Numbered from the stretch's first letter, positions 35,152 to 44,497 are shown. The stretch is 64,000 bases of DNA from Chitinophaga sp. Ak27 (GCF_012726295.1 NZ_JABAOB010000008.1:124001-188000); one strand, 5' to 3'. Translations and numbers: made by a program. The notes: generated by a model from the sequence alone, not told the origin.

Positions 35152-36270
35152 TTATAAACTCAGTAAACTATCCATGGGCAAGCTGCGCGGAGCGATTTCG
35201 ATACCATCGCGGATATTGCGCACGCCTTCGCATACAATGCGTTCGCCGGGCGTAAGACCGGACTTTACAATGTAGAAATGTGCGAAGCGGGCCTGCGGGA
35301 TAAAGTTTCTCATTTTCACTTTGTTGGCAGCATCTACCACGAAAACATAGTTTTTATCCTGCATTTCGAATACAGCTTTCTGCGGAATAATGACAGCGCT
35401 ATCCATTTCGGTAGTGAGCCGCACTTTACCGCTGGCGCCGTGCTTCAGGAGTTTAGACGGGTTGGGGAAACGGGCACGGAAGGCAATGGAGCCGGTATTC
35501 TCTTCAAATTCTCCTTCCATGGTTTCTATATTGCCGGGCTGGTTGTAGTCTGAACCATCTGCCAGTACGAGCGCCACTTTGCGGTAGCTATTATCGCCTT
35601 TGGCAAGTGCTTTATTGTATTGAAGGTATTCCGTTTCGGATACGTTGAAATAAGCGTATACTTCTCGTGTATCCGATACGGTAGTTAACAGGGAACCTTC
35701 GCTGATGAGACTTCCTTTTTTCAGTGGAATACGGTCGACGATACCGTCGAAAGGCGCCCGGATGCTGGTATAGGAGAGGCGCATTTCTGCATTGGAAACA
35801 GCCGAACGGGCTTCTTCTATTTTGGCCTGAGCTGCTGTGAGTTTGGCGTTGGCTACTTCCAGTTCGGAGGAGGCAATTACTTTTTTGTCTACCAGCAAAG
35901 TAACGCGATCTACTTCCAGTGCGGCCGCTTTACTTTCTGCGATCAGGCTGCTCAATACGGCTTTGGCTTTTACCAACTCGGCCCGGTATTCGGCATCGCT
36001 GATGCCGAAGAGCAGTTGCCCTTTTTTTACTTCCTGTCCTTCATCAACGAATATTTTATCGAGAAACCCGTTTACACGGGCCCGTATTTCTACATTCTGC
36101 ACCGCCTGTATATCGGTTACGTAAGAACGGTGAAGGGTAGTATCTTTTGTTACCAGGGTGGTAACGGGTAATGATTTGAGTGCCTCTTTGTTGGTACTTT
36201 CTCCCTTGGTGGCACAACCAGCCATAAAAAGAGCGGTCAGCGATGTTAAGATCCCTGTATAATGACGCAT
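35152..36270 (-). CDS. RND efflux periplasmic adaptor (membrane fusion protein), lipoprotein
   Basis: A 372-residue adaptor linking permease and channel. The lipobox is FMAGCA. A lipoyl-like half (VEIRARVNGFLDKIFVDEGQEVKKGQLLF), an alpha-hairpin of about 70 residues, the second lipoyl half (IRAPFDGIVDRIPLKKGSL) and a beta-barrel domain follow in the usual order. It is the first gene of the operon. No TetR or other regulator is adjacent. Confidence 0.94.
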   Translation of the reverse strand: MRHYTGILTSLTALFMAGCATKGESTNKEALKSLPVTTLVTKDTTLHRSYVTDIQAVQNVEIRARVNGFLDKIFVDEGQEVKKGQLLFGISDAEYRAELVKAKAVLSSLIAESKAAALEVDRVTLLVDKKVIASSELEVANAKLTAAQAKIEEARSAVSNAEMRLSYTSIRAPFDGIVDRIPLKKGSLISEGSLLTTVSDTREVYAYFNVSETEYLQYNKALAKGDNSYRKVALVLADGSDYNQPGNIETMEGEFEENTGSIAFRARFPNPSKLLKHGASGKVRLTTEMDSAVIIPQKAVFEMQDKNYVFVVDAANKVKMRNFIPQARFAHFYIVKSGLTPGERIVCEGVRNIRDGIEIAPRSLPMDSLLSL

Positions 36271-36288
36271 AGCAATAAAATATTGATC

Positions 36289-36301
36289 CCGGTTTAACCG
36301 G
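36289..36301. promoter_or_regulatory. Palindrome CCGGTTTAACCGG upstream of the efflux operon
   Basis: A perfect 13-bp palindrome 18 bases upstream of the adaptor start. It could be an operator for an unlinked repressor. No clear -7 box was found, so the exact promoter is unknown. Confidence 0.4.
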
Positions 36302-36406
36302 AATAAGTGAATACAACACAGCAGCTACCTGTTTGCCGGAATAGCAGCAAATGCAGGCATCTCCTTAAACAATAAAAGTGGTTACAATCGTAAAAGGGGG
36401 TGGTAT

Positions 36407-36829
36407 TCAGAAGGGAGTAAACCGGAATAGAAAGGAATAGTAGGCGGGCAGAAAGGACTTCTGGCGCACATATTCACCGGTTTTATTTTCAGTGAGATAA
36501 ATATTTCTGGCGGTGTTATCCGCATCCAGGTATACAATACGGGTGGCCGTACTTACCTGTGGTGCGGAGGCTGTGAGGTACCAGCGCGTTTTACGGCGAT
36601 GTTTGGTAACCTGCCATACATCCATGCCCCCGTCATCATCGGCTTCCAGCTGCACCGGCATTTTGTGTACGAGGTGCAGTAGTTGGTCTTGCTGTGCCTG
36701 TTGTGCCCGGATCTCGTGCAGGAAATGACGATGTGCCGCAAACGCAGGTACAAAGCCGGCTACCAGCTGTATACACAGCAGGAAGGCGACAGTTATCCAA
36801 CGTTTTAATATAGGCACCTGGTTATTCAT
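36407..36829 (-). CDS. Small exported or membrane-anchored protein of unknown function
   Basis: A 140-residue protein with an N-terminal signal or anchor (about residues 11-31, AFLLCIQLVAGFVPAFA) and a basic, hydrophilic rest. It lies upstream of the efflux operon on the same strand, 136 bases before the adaptor gene, and behind a -7 box, which supports its reality. No family is recognised. Confidence 0.6.
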   Translation of the reverse strand: MNNQVPILKRWITVAFLLCIQLVAGFVPAFAAHRHFLHEIRAQQAQQDQLLHLVHKMPVQLEADDDGGMDVWQVTKHRRKTRWYLTASAPQVSTATRIVYLDADNTARNIYLTENKTGEYVRQKSFLPAYYSFLFRFTPF

Positions 36830-36836
36830 GAAGGTC

Positions 36837-36844
36837 CAAAATTA
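36837..36844 (-). promoter_or_regulatory. -7 box for the small exported protein
   Basis: On the minus strand it reads TAATTTTG and ends seven bases before the ATG at 36829, predicting a very short or absent leader. Confidence 0.5.
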
Positions 36845-36946
36845 ATATTTTTTGAATTATTGGCAGGTTAGTTTATTGTAAAGGGAATATAGCCGGATAA
36901 AAGGTAATGAGTCCGGAGGCTCCGGGAGCAGGTTTGAAGGGAAAAT

Positions 36947-36979
36947 AAAAGGCCGTCTCAGGGTATGAGACAGCCTTTT
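36947..36979 (-). terminator. Terminator of the hem operon
   Basis: A 14-bp stem (AAAAGGCTGTCTCA on the minus strand, one mismatch) with a five-base loop and a T-rich tail, 28 bases past the hemL stop. Confidence 0.85.
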
Positions 36980-37006
36980 CCACTCAGCACAGGATTGAAT
37001 TGTTAA

Positions 37007-38293
37007 CTATTTGATTGCCTGCATGGCAGATTTAGCAGCAGTAATGGTTTGATCCAGGTCTTCGGTGGTGAGTGCGTTGCACATGAACCAGCTTTCGAAG
37101 GCAGAAGGTGGCAGGTATACGCCGCGTTCCAGCATAGCATGGAAGAAACGCTTGAATATTTCGTTATTGGCAGCGGAGGCAGACGAGAAATCGATAATTG
37201 GATACTCGGTAAAGTGTGCGCTCAGCATAGAGCCTATCTGGTTAATGCTATGAACAATACCGGCCGCGCCAAAAGCTTCTTTTAAGCCATTTACCAGGTA
37301 GGTGGCTTTTTCGGCGAGTTGCTGGTAGATCACCGGGTTGTCGTTGAGCGTTTGCAATAAGGTATAGCCGGCGATCATAGCGATTGGGTTACCACTCAGG
37401 GTTCCTGCCTGGTATACTTTCCCAGCAGGGGCCAGGTTTTCCATGATTTCCCTTGGGCCAGCGATGGCGCCTACAGGCATACCAGCACCGATAATTTTAC
37501 CGAAGGTAACCAGGTCGGCTTTGATGCCCAGCAGTTCCTGTGCACCGCCACGGGCCAGCCGGAAGCCGGTCATCACCTCGTCAAAGATCAATACGATATT
37601 ATGCTCGTCACAAACCTTGCGCAGCCCTTCCAGGAATCCCGGTTGTGGCAGGATACAGCCCATATTGCCGGCTATTGGTTCTACAATAATGGCGGCAATT
37701 TGCCCGGCATATTCTGTTACCAGTTGTTCTACTGCCGGCAGATTATTATAGGGAGCAGTAAGGGTATCATCGGCTACTGTGGCGGTTACGCCGGGGATAG
37801 ACTGGATGCCCAGTGTGGCTACACCGCTGCCTGCGCTAACCAGGAACGCATCGGCGTGACCATGGTAACAGCCTTCAAACTTGATGAATTTATTCCTGCC
37901 GGTATAGCCCCTGGCGAGCCTGAGGGCTGTCATACAGGCTTCTGTGCCGGAGTTGACCATGCGTACCATGTCGATGTTAGGTACCATGCTCACAATCAGC
38001 GCTGCGATTTTTATTTCGAGTTCGGTAGGCGCGCCAAAAGAAGTGGAGTAAGCAGCATATTCCTGGATGGCTTTTACCACTGGCTCATAAGCATGACCAA
38101 GGATCATAGGGCCCCAGGAATTAATATAGTCGATATAGCGATTACCGTCTACATCGTACATGTAGGCGCCTTTCGCGCGTTCCATGAATATGGGATTGCC
38201 GCCTACGCTTTTAAATGCACGTACGGGAGAGTTTACGCCGCCAGGGATCACCTCTTTGGCCTTCCCGAATAACATTTCACTTTTACTGTACAT
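37007..38293 (-). CDS. hemL: Glutamate-1-semialdehyde 2,1-aminomutase
   Basis: A 428-residue PLP enzyme converting glutamate-1-semialdehyde to 5-aminolevulinate. The PLP lysine is Lys266 in TFGKIIGAGMPVGA, with the family segments GGVNSPVRAF, NSGTEACMTALRLAR, GCYHGHAD and FDEVMTGFR. It is the last gene of the seven-gene heme operon, 37 bases after hemB, and is followed by a terminator. Confidence 0.97.
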   Translation of the reverse strand: MYSKSEMLFGKAKEVIPGGVNSPVRAFKSVGGNPIFMERAKGAYMYDVDGNRYIDYINSWGPMILGHAYEPVVKAIQEYAAYSTSFGAPTELEIKIAALIVSMVPNIDMVRMVNSGTEACMTALRLARGYTGRNKFIKFEGCYHGHADAFLVSAGSGVATLGIQSIPGVTATVADDTLTAPYNNLPAVEQLVTEYAGQIAAIIVEPIAGNMGCILPQPGFLEGLRKVCDEHNIVLIFDEVMTGFRLARGGAQELLGIKADLVTFGKIIGAGMPVGAIAGPREIMENLAPAGKVYQAGTLSGNPIAMIAGYTLLQTLNDNPVIYQQLAEKATYLVNGLKEAFGAAGIVHSINQIGSMLSAHFTEYPIIDFSSASAANNEIFKRFFHAMLERGVYLPPSAFESWFMCNALTTEDLDQTITAAKSAMQAIK

Positions 38294-38330
38294 CTGTGGG
38301 ATGATTTATTGTTTTACGCAAGATACTGAA

Positions 38331-39302
38331 TTATGCATTCAGCAGTTTTACGGCGTCTTTCGCGAAATAGGTAGCAATCAGATCCGCACCTGCACGCTTA
38401 ATGCTGGTAAGGCTTTCCAGGACGGCCTTGTTTTCATTGAGCCATCCTCTTTCTGCTGCTGCTTTGATCATGGAATATTCTCCGCTTACATGATAGGCGC
38501 TAACAGGAACGGTTACACGGTCTTTGATAATACGCATGATGTCGAGGTAAGCCATCGCTGGTTTTACCATCACAATGTCTGCGCCTTCTTCAATATCCAT
38601 CAGCGTTTCCTTGATGGCTTCGCGGGAGTTGGCGTAGTCCATCTGGTAGGTTTTTTTATCACCGAATCCGGGAGCAGAGTCGAGTGCATCACGGAAGGGG
38701 CCATAAAAGCAGGAAGCATATTTGGCACTGTAGGCCATAATGCCGGTTTTATCGAACCCATTTTCCTCCAGGATATTGCGAATAGCGAGGATACGGCCAT
38801 CCATCATATCGCTGGGCGCTACGATGTCGGCGCCTGCCTGCGCGTGACTGAGACTCATACGTGCCAGCACCTCTACGGTAGGATCGTTCACTATTTCGGT
38901 GCCTTCTACAATGCCATCATGGCCGTAGGAGGAGTAAGGATCCAGGGCCACATCCGTCATCACCACCATATCGGGGATGGCATTCTTGATGCCCCGGATA
39001 GCGCGTTGCATCAACCCGTTTGGATTAACGGCTTCTGTTCCTTTATTATCTTTTACATTGTCGGGCGCTTTTACAAACAGTAAAACACTTTTAATGCCGA
39101 GGTTCCAGAGCTCTTTGGCTTCTTTAATGGTCAGGTCCAACGAGTACCTGAAATAACCTGGCATAGAGCTGATCTCTTCTTTCACATTTTCTCCTTCGGT
39201 AACAAATAACGGCGCAATGAAGTCGCTGGGTGTTAATATAGTTTCCGCTACCATTGCACGAATGGCGGGAGATACTCTTAGGATTCTGTTTCTTCTGATC
39301 AT
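38331..39302 (-). CDS. hemB: Porphobilinogen synthase
   Basis: A 323-residue enzyme joining two 5-aminolevulinate molecules. The two active-site lysines lie in MAYSAKYASCFYGPFRDA and MVKPAMAYLD. The metal-binding region (VVMTDVALDPYSSYGHDGIV) lacks the three-cysteine zinc site of animal enzymes and has the Asp/Ala form of the magnesium-type enzymes. It lies between hemF and hemL in the operon. Confidence 0.97.
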   Translation of the reverse strand: MIRRNRILRVSPAIRAMVAETILTPSDFIAPLFVTEGENVKEEISSMPGYFRYSLDLTIKEAKELWNLGIKSVLLFVKAPDNVKDNKGTEAVNPNGLMQRAIRGIKNAIPDMVVMTDVALDPYSSYGHDGIVEGTEIVNDPTVEVLARMSLSHAQAGADIVAPSDMMDGRILAIRNILEENGFDKTGIMAYSAKYASCFYGPFRDALDSAPGFGDKKTYQMDYANSREAIKETLMDIEEGADIVMVKPAMAYLDIMRIIKDRVTVPVSAYHVSGEYSMIKAAAERGWLNENKAVLESLTSIKRAGADLIATYFAKDAVKLLNA

Positions 39303-39324
39303 CTTTATAAAAGTTTTATTGTTT

Positions 39325-40242
39325 CTATTGGGCTGTCTTTGTCCAGTTGCGAGGTTTTAAAAACTCTTCCAGCTGTGCTTCAGGGCTTCCCGGAGTGGTG
39401 TGAAAATCGTATTCCCAGCGGGCTACCGGGGGGAGGCTCATCAGGATGGATTCTGTGCGGCCATTGGTTTTTAAGCCAAACAAGGTGCCCCTGTCATGAA
39501 TGAGATTGAACTCTACATAACGTCCACGTCTGTACGCCTGCCAGCTTTTATGCGCTTCTGTATAAGGAATGTTTTTGGTTTTTTCTACGATAGGCAGGTA
39601 AGCTTCCAGGAAGGCGTTGCCATTGGCTTTGGAAAAGGCCAGCAGCTCCTCTGCTGTTTTGCTTTCATTGGGCCGGAGGTAATCGTAGAAAATACCGCCT
39701 ATACCGCGGGCTTCGTTGTTGCGATGTTTATTGATAAAATATTCATCGCAGTGTTTTTTATATTTTGGGTAGAGATCTGTTCCAAAAGGATCGCAGGCAT
39801 TTTTAAAGGTCTGGTGAAAATGGATACCATCTTTTTCGTCCAGGTAATAGGGCGTCAGGTCGGCCCCACCGCCAAACCAACTGTCTTTTATCCTACCGTC
39901 GGCTTCATACAGTTCAAAGTAGCGGAAGTTGGCATGTACGGTGGGTACAAATGGATTCAGCGGATGAATAACTAGGGAGATGCCACAGGCCATGAACTGG
40001 CTGTTGGAAACGCCAAACTGCTGTGCCATGGCCTCCGGCAGGTCGCCATGCACCACCGAGGTATTTACGCCCCCTTTTTCAAATACATTTCCATTGGCAA
40101 TTACGCGTGATTTTCCGCCACCGCCGCCGGCCCGCTCCCAACGGTCTTCGCGGAAAGTAGCTTTGCCGTCGGTTTTTTCCAGGGCAGTGCAAATTTCGTC
40201 CTGTAACCCGTGTATAAAAGAGATGAAATCGTTTTTTACCAT
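39325..40242 (-). CDS. hemF: Oxygen-dependent coproporphyrinogen III oxidase
   Basis: A 305-residue HemF that decarboxylates coproporphyrinogen III to protoporphyrinogen IX using O2. Conserved segments include FRYFELYEADGRIKDSWFGGGADLTPYYL, HRNEARGIGGIFYDYL and WQAYRRGRYVEFNLIHDRGT. The oxygen-dependent form implies aerobic heme synthesis; no hemN is in the window. It lies between hemE and hemB. Confidence 0.97.
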   Translation of the reverse strand: MVKNDFISFIHGLQDEICTALEKTDGKATFREDRWERAGGGGGKSRVIANGNVFEKGGVNTSVVHGDLPEAMAQQFGVSNSQFMACGISLVIHPLNPFVPTVHANFRYFELYEADGRIKDSWFGGGADLTPYYLDEKDGIHFHQTFKNACDPFGTDLYPKYKKHCDEYFINKHRNNEARGIGGIFYDYLRPNESKTAEELLAFSKANGNAFLEAYLPIVEKTKNIPYTEAHKSWQAYRRGRYVEFNLIHDRGTLFGLKTNGRTESILMSLPPVARWEYDFHTTPGSPEAQLEEFLKPRNWTKTAQ

Positions 40243-40281
40243 AGTGCCTTACTTTTAATGATCAATCGCCTGTACGCGTTG

Positions 40282-41310
40282 TTACCCATGTGCTTTCACG
40301 GTTTCCACGAATGCTTTTGCATGGTCTACCGGTACATTGGGCAAAATGCCATGTCCCAGGTTGGCGATGTAACGCTGTCTGCCGAAGCCTTTCAGCATTT
40401 CCTTCACCGACTTTTCAATTTCAGGGATAGGAGCCAGCAATTTAGCCGGGTCAAAGTTACCCTGTAAGGCAATGTTGTTGCCGGCAAACTGGCGGGCCAG
40501 TTCGGGTTTAATACACCAGTCGATGCCCAGGCCATGTGCACCTGTAGCGGCCATGTCTTCCAGTGCAAACCAGGCGCCTTTTGCAAACACGATAGTCGGA
40601 CAAATGTCTTTCATCGCGGCTACTATCTGGCGGATATATTGTAAAGAAAATACTTCGAAGTCCTGCGGGCTCAGCAAGCCCCCCCAGGAGTCAAATACCT
40701 GTACCGTATCTGCGCCGGCGGCTACCTGTGCTTTCAGGTAAGCGATGGTGGTGTCGGTGATCATTTGCAGCAGCTGATGGGCTACTGCGGGCTGCTGGTA
40801 GCAGAATGCCTTTGCTTCGTCGAAGGTTTTAGAGCCTTTTCCCTGTACCATATAGCAGAGCAGTGTCCAGGGGGCGCCACCAAAGCCGATGAGCGGCACG
40901 CGGCCATCCAGTGTCTTTTTTGTGAGTTTCAGCGCATCAAATACATAGTGCAGTCTTTCCTGTACATCCGGCACGCATACGCGTTGTAGATCGGCGGCCG
41001 ATTTAATAGGAGCTGGCAGCAGGGGACCTACTTTTTCCACCAGCTGTACTTCCAGGCCCATGGCCTGTGGTACTACCAGGATATCAGAAAAAATGATGGC
41101 GGCATCAACGCCTACCTGGTCTACCGGCATAACGGTTATTTCTGTGGCCAGCTCAGGATTTTCACAACGTTCAAAAAAGGAATATTTATCACGCAGTTTG
41201 ATATAATCCGGGAGGTAGCGACCAGCCTGGCGCATCATCCATACGGGTGTGCGGGAAACGGTTTCACCTTTAAGGGCCTTCAGTAATAAGTCGTTCTTCA
41301 ATGCGCTCAT
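40282..41310 (-). CDS. hemE: Uroporphyrinogen decarboxylase
   Basis: A 342-residue enzyme making coproporphyrinogen III. WMMRQAGRYLPDYIKLR is the signature with the substrate-binding Arg residues, and the catalytic Asp is in FSDILVVPQAMG. The frame can be extended three codons to a TTG, but ATG 41310 overlaps the hemD stop as ATGA, the usual coupling arrangement. Confidence 0.97.
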   Translation of the reverse strand: MSALKNDLLLKALKGETVSRTPVWMMRQAGRYLPDYIKLRDKYSFFERCENPELATEITVMPVDQVGVDAAIIFSDILVVPQAMGLEVQLVEKVGPLLPAPIKSAADLQRVCVPDVQERLHYVFDALKLTKKTLDGRVPLIGFGGAPWTLLCYMVQGKGSKTFDEAKAFCYQQPAVAHQLLQMITDTTIAYLKAQVAAGADTVQVFDSWGGLLSPQDFEVFSLQYIRQIVAAMKDICPTIVFAKGAWFALEDMAATGAHGLGIDWCIKPELARQFAGNNIALQGNFDPAKLLAPIPEIEKSVKEMLKGFGRQRYIANLGHGILPNVPVDHAKAFVETVKAHG

Positions 41311-42050
41311 TCGTAGCAATTAATGTTGTTAAAATAAAATATAGCTGTTTGCACCATGTACGCTTCATCTGTACCGGGGCTTATTATAATCTTGTTGTCG
41401 GTATGCTCTTTCAGCGCAGTGGCTGTTGTACGGCCAATGGCAAAGCAAACCGTTTTAGGCGCCAGTTTATTGGCGGAGAAATAACTTTTAACGGCGCTGG
41501 GACTGAAAAAGAATATACCATCATAATCGGTGGCGACTACTTCCGGTGTGGGAATATTTTCGTAGATCACGTATTCGTTAACGGTAATCCCTGCGGCTGT
41601 TAATATACCGGGTAGTTCATCTCTGCGCTGTGTACCGCAGAAGAAATTTACTTCTGTGATATTACCCAGTTGGATGATGGCAGCTGCGAGGTCTTTGCCA
41701 TAGGCTGCTTCCGCCAGTATTTTACAATCAACGAAGGTTTCTTCCAGTAGCTGTTTTGTTTTTCCGGAGATACAGCAAATGTTGGTGTCCCGGATAACGT
41801 ACCAGTCGGCCCCTTGTCTCAGGTAATGTTTAGCTAGTATTTTTACAGCATTGGCGCTGGTAAAAACCTGTACGGTACCGGGTCGGAAGAGGTGGAACAT
41901 TTTTTCCTGACCCCATAGTGCTTCGTTGGGGAGCGGTTTTATCTGGATAAAATCTTTGACGTCTATATGAATACCATTTTCACCAGCAACAGCGATGGAG
42001 CTGTCTGTCAGAGGTCTGGTGCATAATATGCGGTATTGATCATTTGGCAT
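41307..42050 (-). CDS. hemD: Uroporphyrinogen-III synthase
   Basis: A 247-residue enzyme that closes hydroxymethylbilane into uroporphyrinogen III. The family is poorly conserved; identification rests on FTSANAVKIL and IFFFSPSAVKSYF-type segments, length, and position. It overlaps hemC by 11 bases and hemE by 4, so translation is probably coupled. Confidence 0.92.
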   Translation of the reverse strand: MPNDQYRILCTRPLTDSSIAVAGENGIHIDVKDFIQIKPLPNEALWGQEKMFHLFRPGTVQVFTSANAVKILAKHYLRQGADWYVIRDTNICCISGKTKQLLEETFVDCKILAEAAYGKDLAAAIIQLGNITEVNFFCGTQRRDELPGILTAAGITVNEYVIYENIPTPEVVATDYDGIFFFSPSAVKSYFSANKLAPKTVCFAIGRTTATALKEHTDNKIIISPGTDEAYMVQTAIFYFNNINCYE

Positions 42051-42960
42051 TTCTGATCTGAGCTACAATTTCAGCGCCACCTTGCGCCATAATTTCCTCT
42101 GCGGCACGTTGGCCCAGCTGTTGGGCCTGATCCAGGGATACTTCGTGTGAAGTACTGAAAAACTGCGATCCGTCCAGGCTGCAGAGTTCTCCGCTAAAGT
42201 GAACGGTATGGTCTTGTATATAAGCATACGCGCTGATAGGGGTGGTGCATCCGCCCATCAGGGTACGTAAAAATTCGCGTTCTATTTGCGTGGTCAGGGC
42301 CGTGTCTGCATCGTTGAAGGCGGCACAGGCATCCAGGCAAAATTGGTCATCTTCTCTGCATACGGCTACTACGGCGCCTTGAGCGGGAGCTGGCAGCATC
42401 CAGTCGAGATAGATGGATGTAGCCGGGCGTACATTAATCCTCTCCAGCCCTGCGGCGGCGAAGATAGCGCCGTCCCAGTTTTCGGCGGCCAGTTTCTGGA
42501 GGCGAGTATTTACATTCCCGCGCAGATTGTGTAGCCGGTGCTGTGGATATTTGCGCAACCATTGGGCTTTACGGCGCACGCTGCTGGTAGCAATGTGAGC
42601 AATGTACCCAGGCTGTTCGAGGAAGTCGGTATTCGTTTTATATACCAGCAAATCTTTTACGGGGCCACGTTTCAGGATGGCGGCATGTACTATTTGCTGA
42701 GGTAATTGTGTAGGAACGTCTTTAAAGGAATGAACGGCAATGTCTATACGCTTGTTAAGCAGTGCGAGGTCCAGGCTTTTGGTGAAAATACCTTGTACAC
42801 CTATTTCATAGAGCGGTGTTACCAGGTCAATATCGCCTTCGCTTTTGATGGGCACCAGTTCGGTGCGGTAACCCTGTGCGGTGAGCAAATCGTTTACCTG
42901 GTGCGCCTGCCAGAGTGCCAGCTGACTGTCTCTTGTACCTATCCTGATAACTTTTTCCAT
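42040..42960 (-). CDS. hemC: Hydroxymethylbilane synthase (porphobilinogen deaminase)
   Basis: A 306-residue enzyme polymerising four porphobilinogens. Cys238 in MGGCTTP carries the dipyrromethane cofactor, and the catalytic Asp81 is in HSFKDVPT. RIGTRDSQLALWQA is the typical N-terminus. It begins three bases after the hemA stop. Confidence 0.97.
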   Translation of the reverse strand: MEKVIRIGTRDSQLALWQAHQVNDLLTAQGYRTELVPIKSEGDIDLVTPLYEIGVQGIFTKSLDLALLNKRIDIAVHSFKDVPTQLPQQIVHAAILKRGPVKDLLVYKTNTDFLEQPGYIAHIATSSVRRKAQWLRKYPQHRLHNLRGNVNTRLQKLAAENWDGAIFAAAGLERINVRPATSIYLDWMLPAPAQGAVVAVCREDDQFCLDACAAFNDADTALTTQIEREFLRTLMGGCTTPISAYAYIQDHTVHFSGELCSLDGSQFFSTSHEVSLDQAQQLGQRAAEEIMAQGGAEIVAQIRNAK

Positions 42961-42963
42961 TGT

Positions 42964-44217
42964 TTATTCCTGGTTAACGCCGGTCTCGAAAATATCGTTG
43001 ATCATAGCAATGTACTGGTCGCTTTTATCAGCTTCCTTGCGTACTTTACCTGCCATGAGATTAATCATTTTTTGTATGATGCGGGAAGATACCAGTTCTA
43101 TATCTTCCAGTTTGTAGTGTTCTCCGTTCTTCTGCTGTTGTATTTCACGGGTATGTATTTCCTGTAGCTTATCTTTCACTGCTTTCAGTACCACGGCGTG
43201 TTTGCGCATTTTATACCAGTAGAGGAATTCTTCCATGTATTCATCGATAATAGCCATGGCTTTAGGTACTTCGCCCAACCTGTTTTGCAGCGTTTCATCC
43301 TGTACTTTGGACAGTTCATCCACATTTACCAGCTGAATATGCGGCAACTCTCCTACGGCGGCTTCTACGTTGAATGGTATAGAAAGGTCGATAATGAGTT
43401 TAGGAGAGGAGCCCTGGAAATGCTCGGCCAGCACAGTGGGTTGTGGTGCATTAGACGCTACCAGGATCACATCTGCCTGTTGCATTTCGCTGACCATATT
43501 TTCATAGGGTGCGTATTTCAGGCCATGTTGATCTGCAAAATCGGCGGCTACCTGTTCGGTGCGGTTAATGAGGGTAATTTCCTTCACACCAAGGTATTCG
43601 ATCATGTTCTTGCAGGTGTTGCGGCCTATTTTGCCTACACCCAGCAATACCACTTTTTTATTTTTGATATCGGGGCAGATACGTTCCAGCATCCGTACAG
43701 TGGCAAAAGCCACAGACACGGTACCTTTGCTGAGTCCTGTTTCTGTTTTAATCAGTTTGGAAACTTGTAATACGCTGTTCACCAGTCTTTCAAGAAAACT
43801 ACCGAGGCTCTGTTGTGCTTTGGCAAATTTGGCGGCATTGCGGATCTGGCCGATGATTTCATAATCACCGAGGATCTGGGAATCGAGGCCGGTGCCTACC
43901 TGGTAAAGATGCCTTACGGCGTCTTCGCCTGATTTGGCGTAGGCTAATTCTTCCAACTGATTTCTGTCACCGTTTGATTCCTTGCACAACAAGTCTATCA
44001 ACTGCCCGGGATGCGCGGCAAATCCGTATACTTCTGTTCTGTTACAAGTGGATAGTACAAAAAGATTGTTCAGTTGTACTGTCCTGGCATGCTCCAGGAG
44101 CTGTTGGTATTGGGCCGGATTGATGGCGTATAATCCCCTGATAGCAGCGTCGGTTTTCTTATAGTTGATCCCAACAATATGAAAATTTGCTATTTCTTTT
44201 GAATGACTGACCTGCAT
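42964..44217 (-). CDS. hemA: Glutamyl-tRNA reductase
   Basis: A 417-residue first enzyme of the C5 route to heme, reducing glutamyl-tRNA to glutamate-1-semialdehyde. Cys58 in LSTCNRTEVY is the nucleophile, and VVLLGVGKIGRNTCKNM is the NADPH-binding segment. The frame reaches 44268, but that ATG lies upstream of the -7 box (44241-44248); ATG 44217 fits family alignment and gives a leader of about 19 bases. First gene of the heme operon. Confidence 0.96.
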   Translation of the reverse strand: MQVSHSKEIANFHIVGINYKKTDAAIRGLYAINPAQYQQLLEHARTVQLNNLFVLSTCNRTEVYGFAAHPGQLIDLLCKESNGDRNQLEELAYAKSGEDAVRHLYQVGTGLDSQILGDYEIIGQIRNAAKFAKAQQSLGSFLERLVNSVLQVSKLIKTETGLSKGTVSVAFATVRMLERICPDIKNKKVVLLGVGKIGRNTCKNMIEYLGVKEITLINRTEQVAADFADQHGLKYAPYENMVSEMQQADVILVASNAPQPTVLAEHFQGSSPKLIIDLSIPFNVEAAVGELPHIQLVNVDELSKVQDETLQNRLGEVPKAMAIIDEYMEEFLYWYKMRKHAVVLKAVKDKLQEIHTREIQQQKNGEHYKLEDIELVSSRIIQKMINLMAGKVRKEADKSDQYIAMINDIFETGVNQE

Positions 44218-44240
44218 GTTCTTGTATAAGCTTCCGGGTG

Positions 44241-44248
44241 CAAAAGTA
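44241..44248 (-). promoter_or_regulatory. -7 box of the hem operon
   Basis: TACTTTTG on the minus strand, 23 bases before hemA ATG. A possible -33 TTG is at 44266-44268 (spacer 17 bp). Confidence 0.65.
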
Positions 44249-44343
44249 CTTGCATACGTTGCAAACAAAAGGGTTTAGGCTGTCATTAGTGTGTCATTTC
44301 TCCTACTGGTAATCATCACGATGAAAAAATGATTTTTATCAGG

Positions 44344-44359
44344 TTTTGTATTTACAAAA
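44344..44359. promoter_or_regulatory. Palindrome TTTTGTA-TT-TACAAAA in the hemA-hemH gap
   Basis: A perfect 7-2-7 inverted repeat about 100 bases upstream of the hemA -7 box. It may be an operator acting on one or both heme transcripts. The regulator is unknown. Confidence 0.4.
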
Positions 44360-44375
44360 TAATGACATTAGAGGA

Positions 44376-44497
44376 GCGGAAAGCTAAATGCATAAAGCAC
44401 AAAGCTATTGAAGCGCCTGATGAACCAGGGTAGATATCCGCAAAGATTATCCGCTTCAATAGCTTTATGCTTTATGCTTTATGCTTTATGCTTTCGC
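44376..44497. repeat. Heptad palindrome element, copy G (divergent gap)
   Basis: Left heptads GCGGAAA, GCTAAAT, GCATAAA, GCACAAA lead to GCTATTGAAGCG; the right arm has four GCATAAA units in tandem and a matching inner stem. The arms therefore differ in heptad sequence although lengths agree. The loop is diverged from the common form. It lies between divergent hemA and hemH, so it is downstream of no gene. Confidence 0.85.

Noticed and set aside
38184..39083. Long plus-strand open frame (299 codons) opposite hemB and hemL
   Set aside because: Its product is rich in Cys, His and Phe with no domain features, and it lies wholly antisense to two certain genes; a shadow frame.
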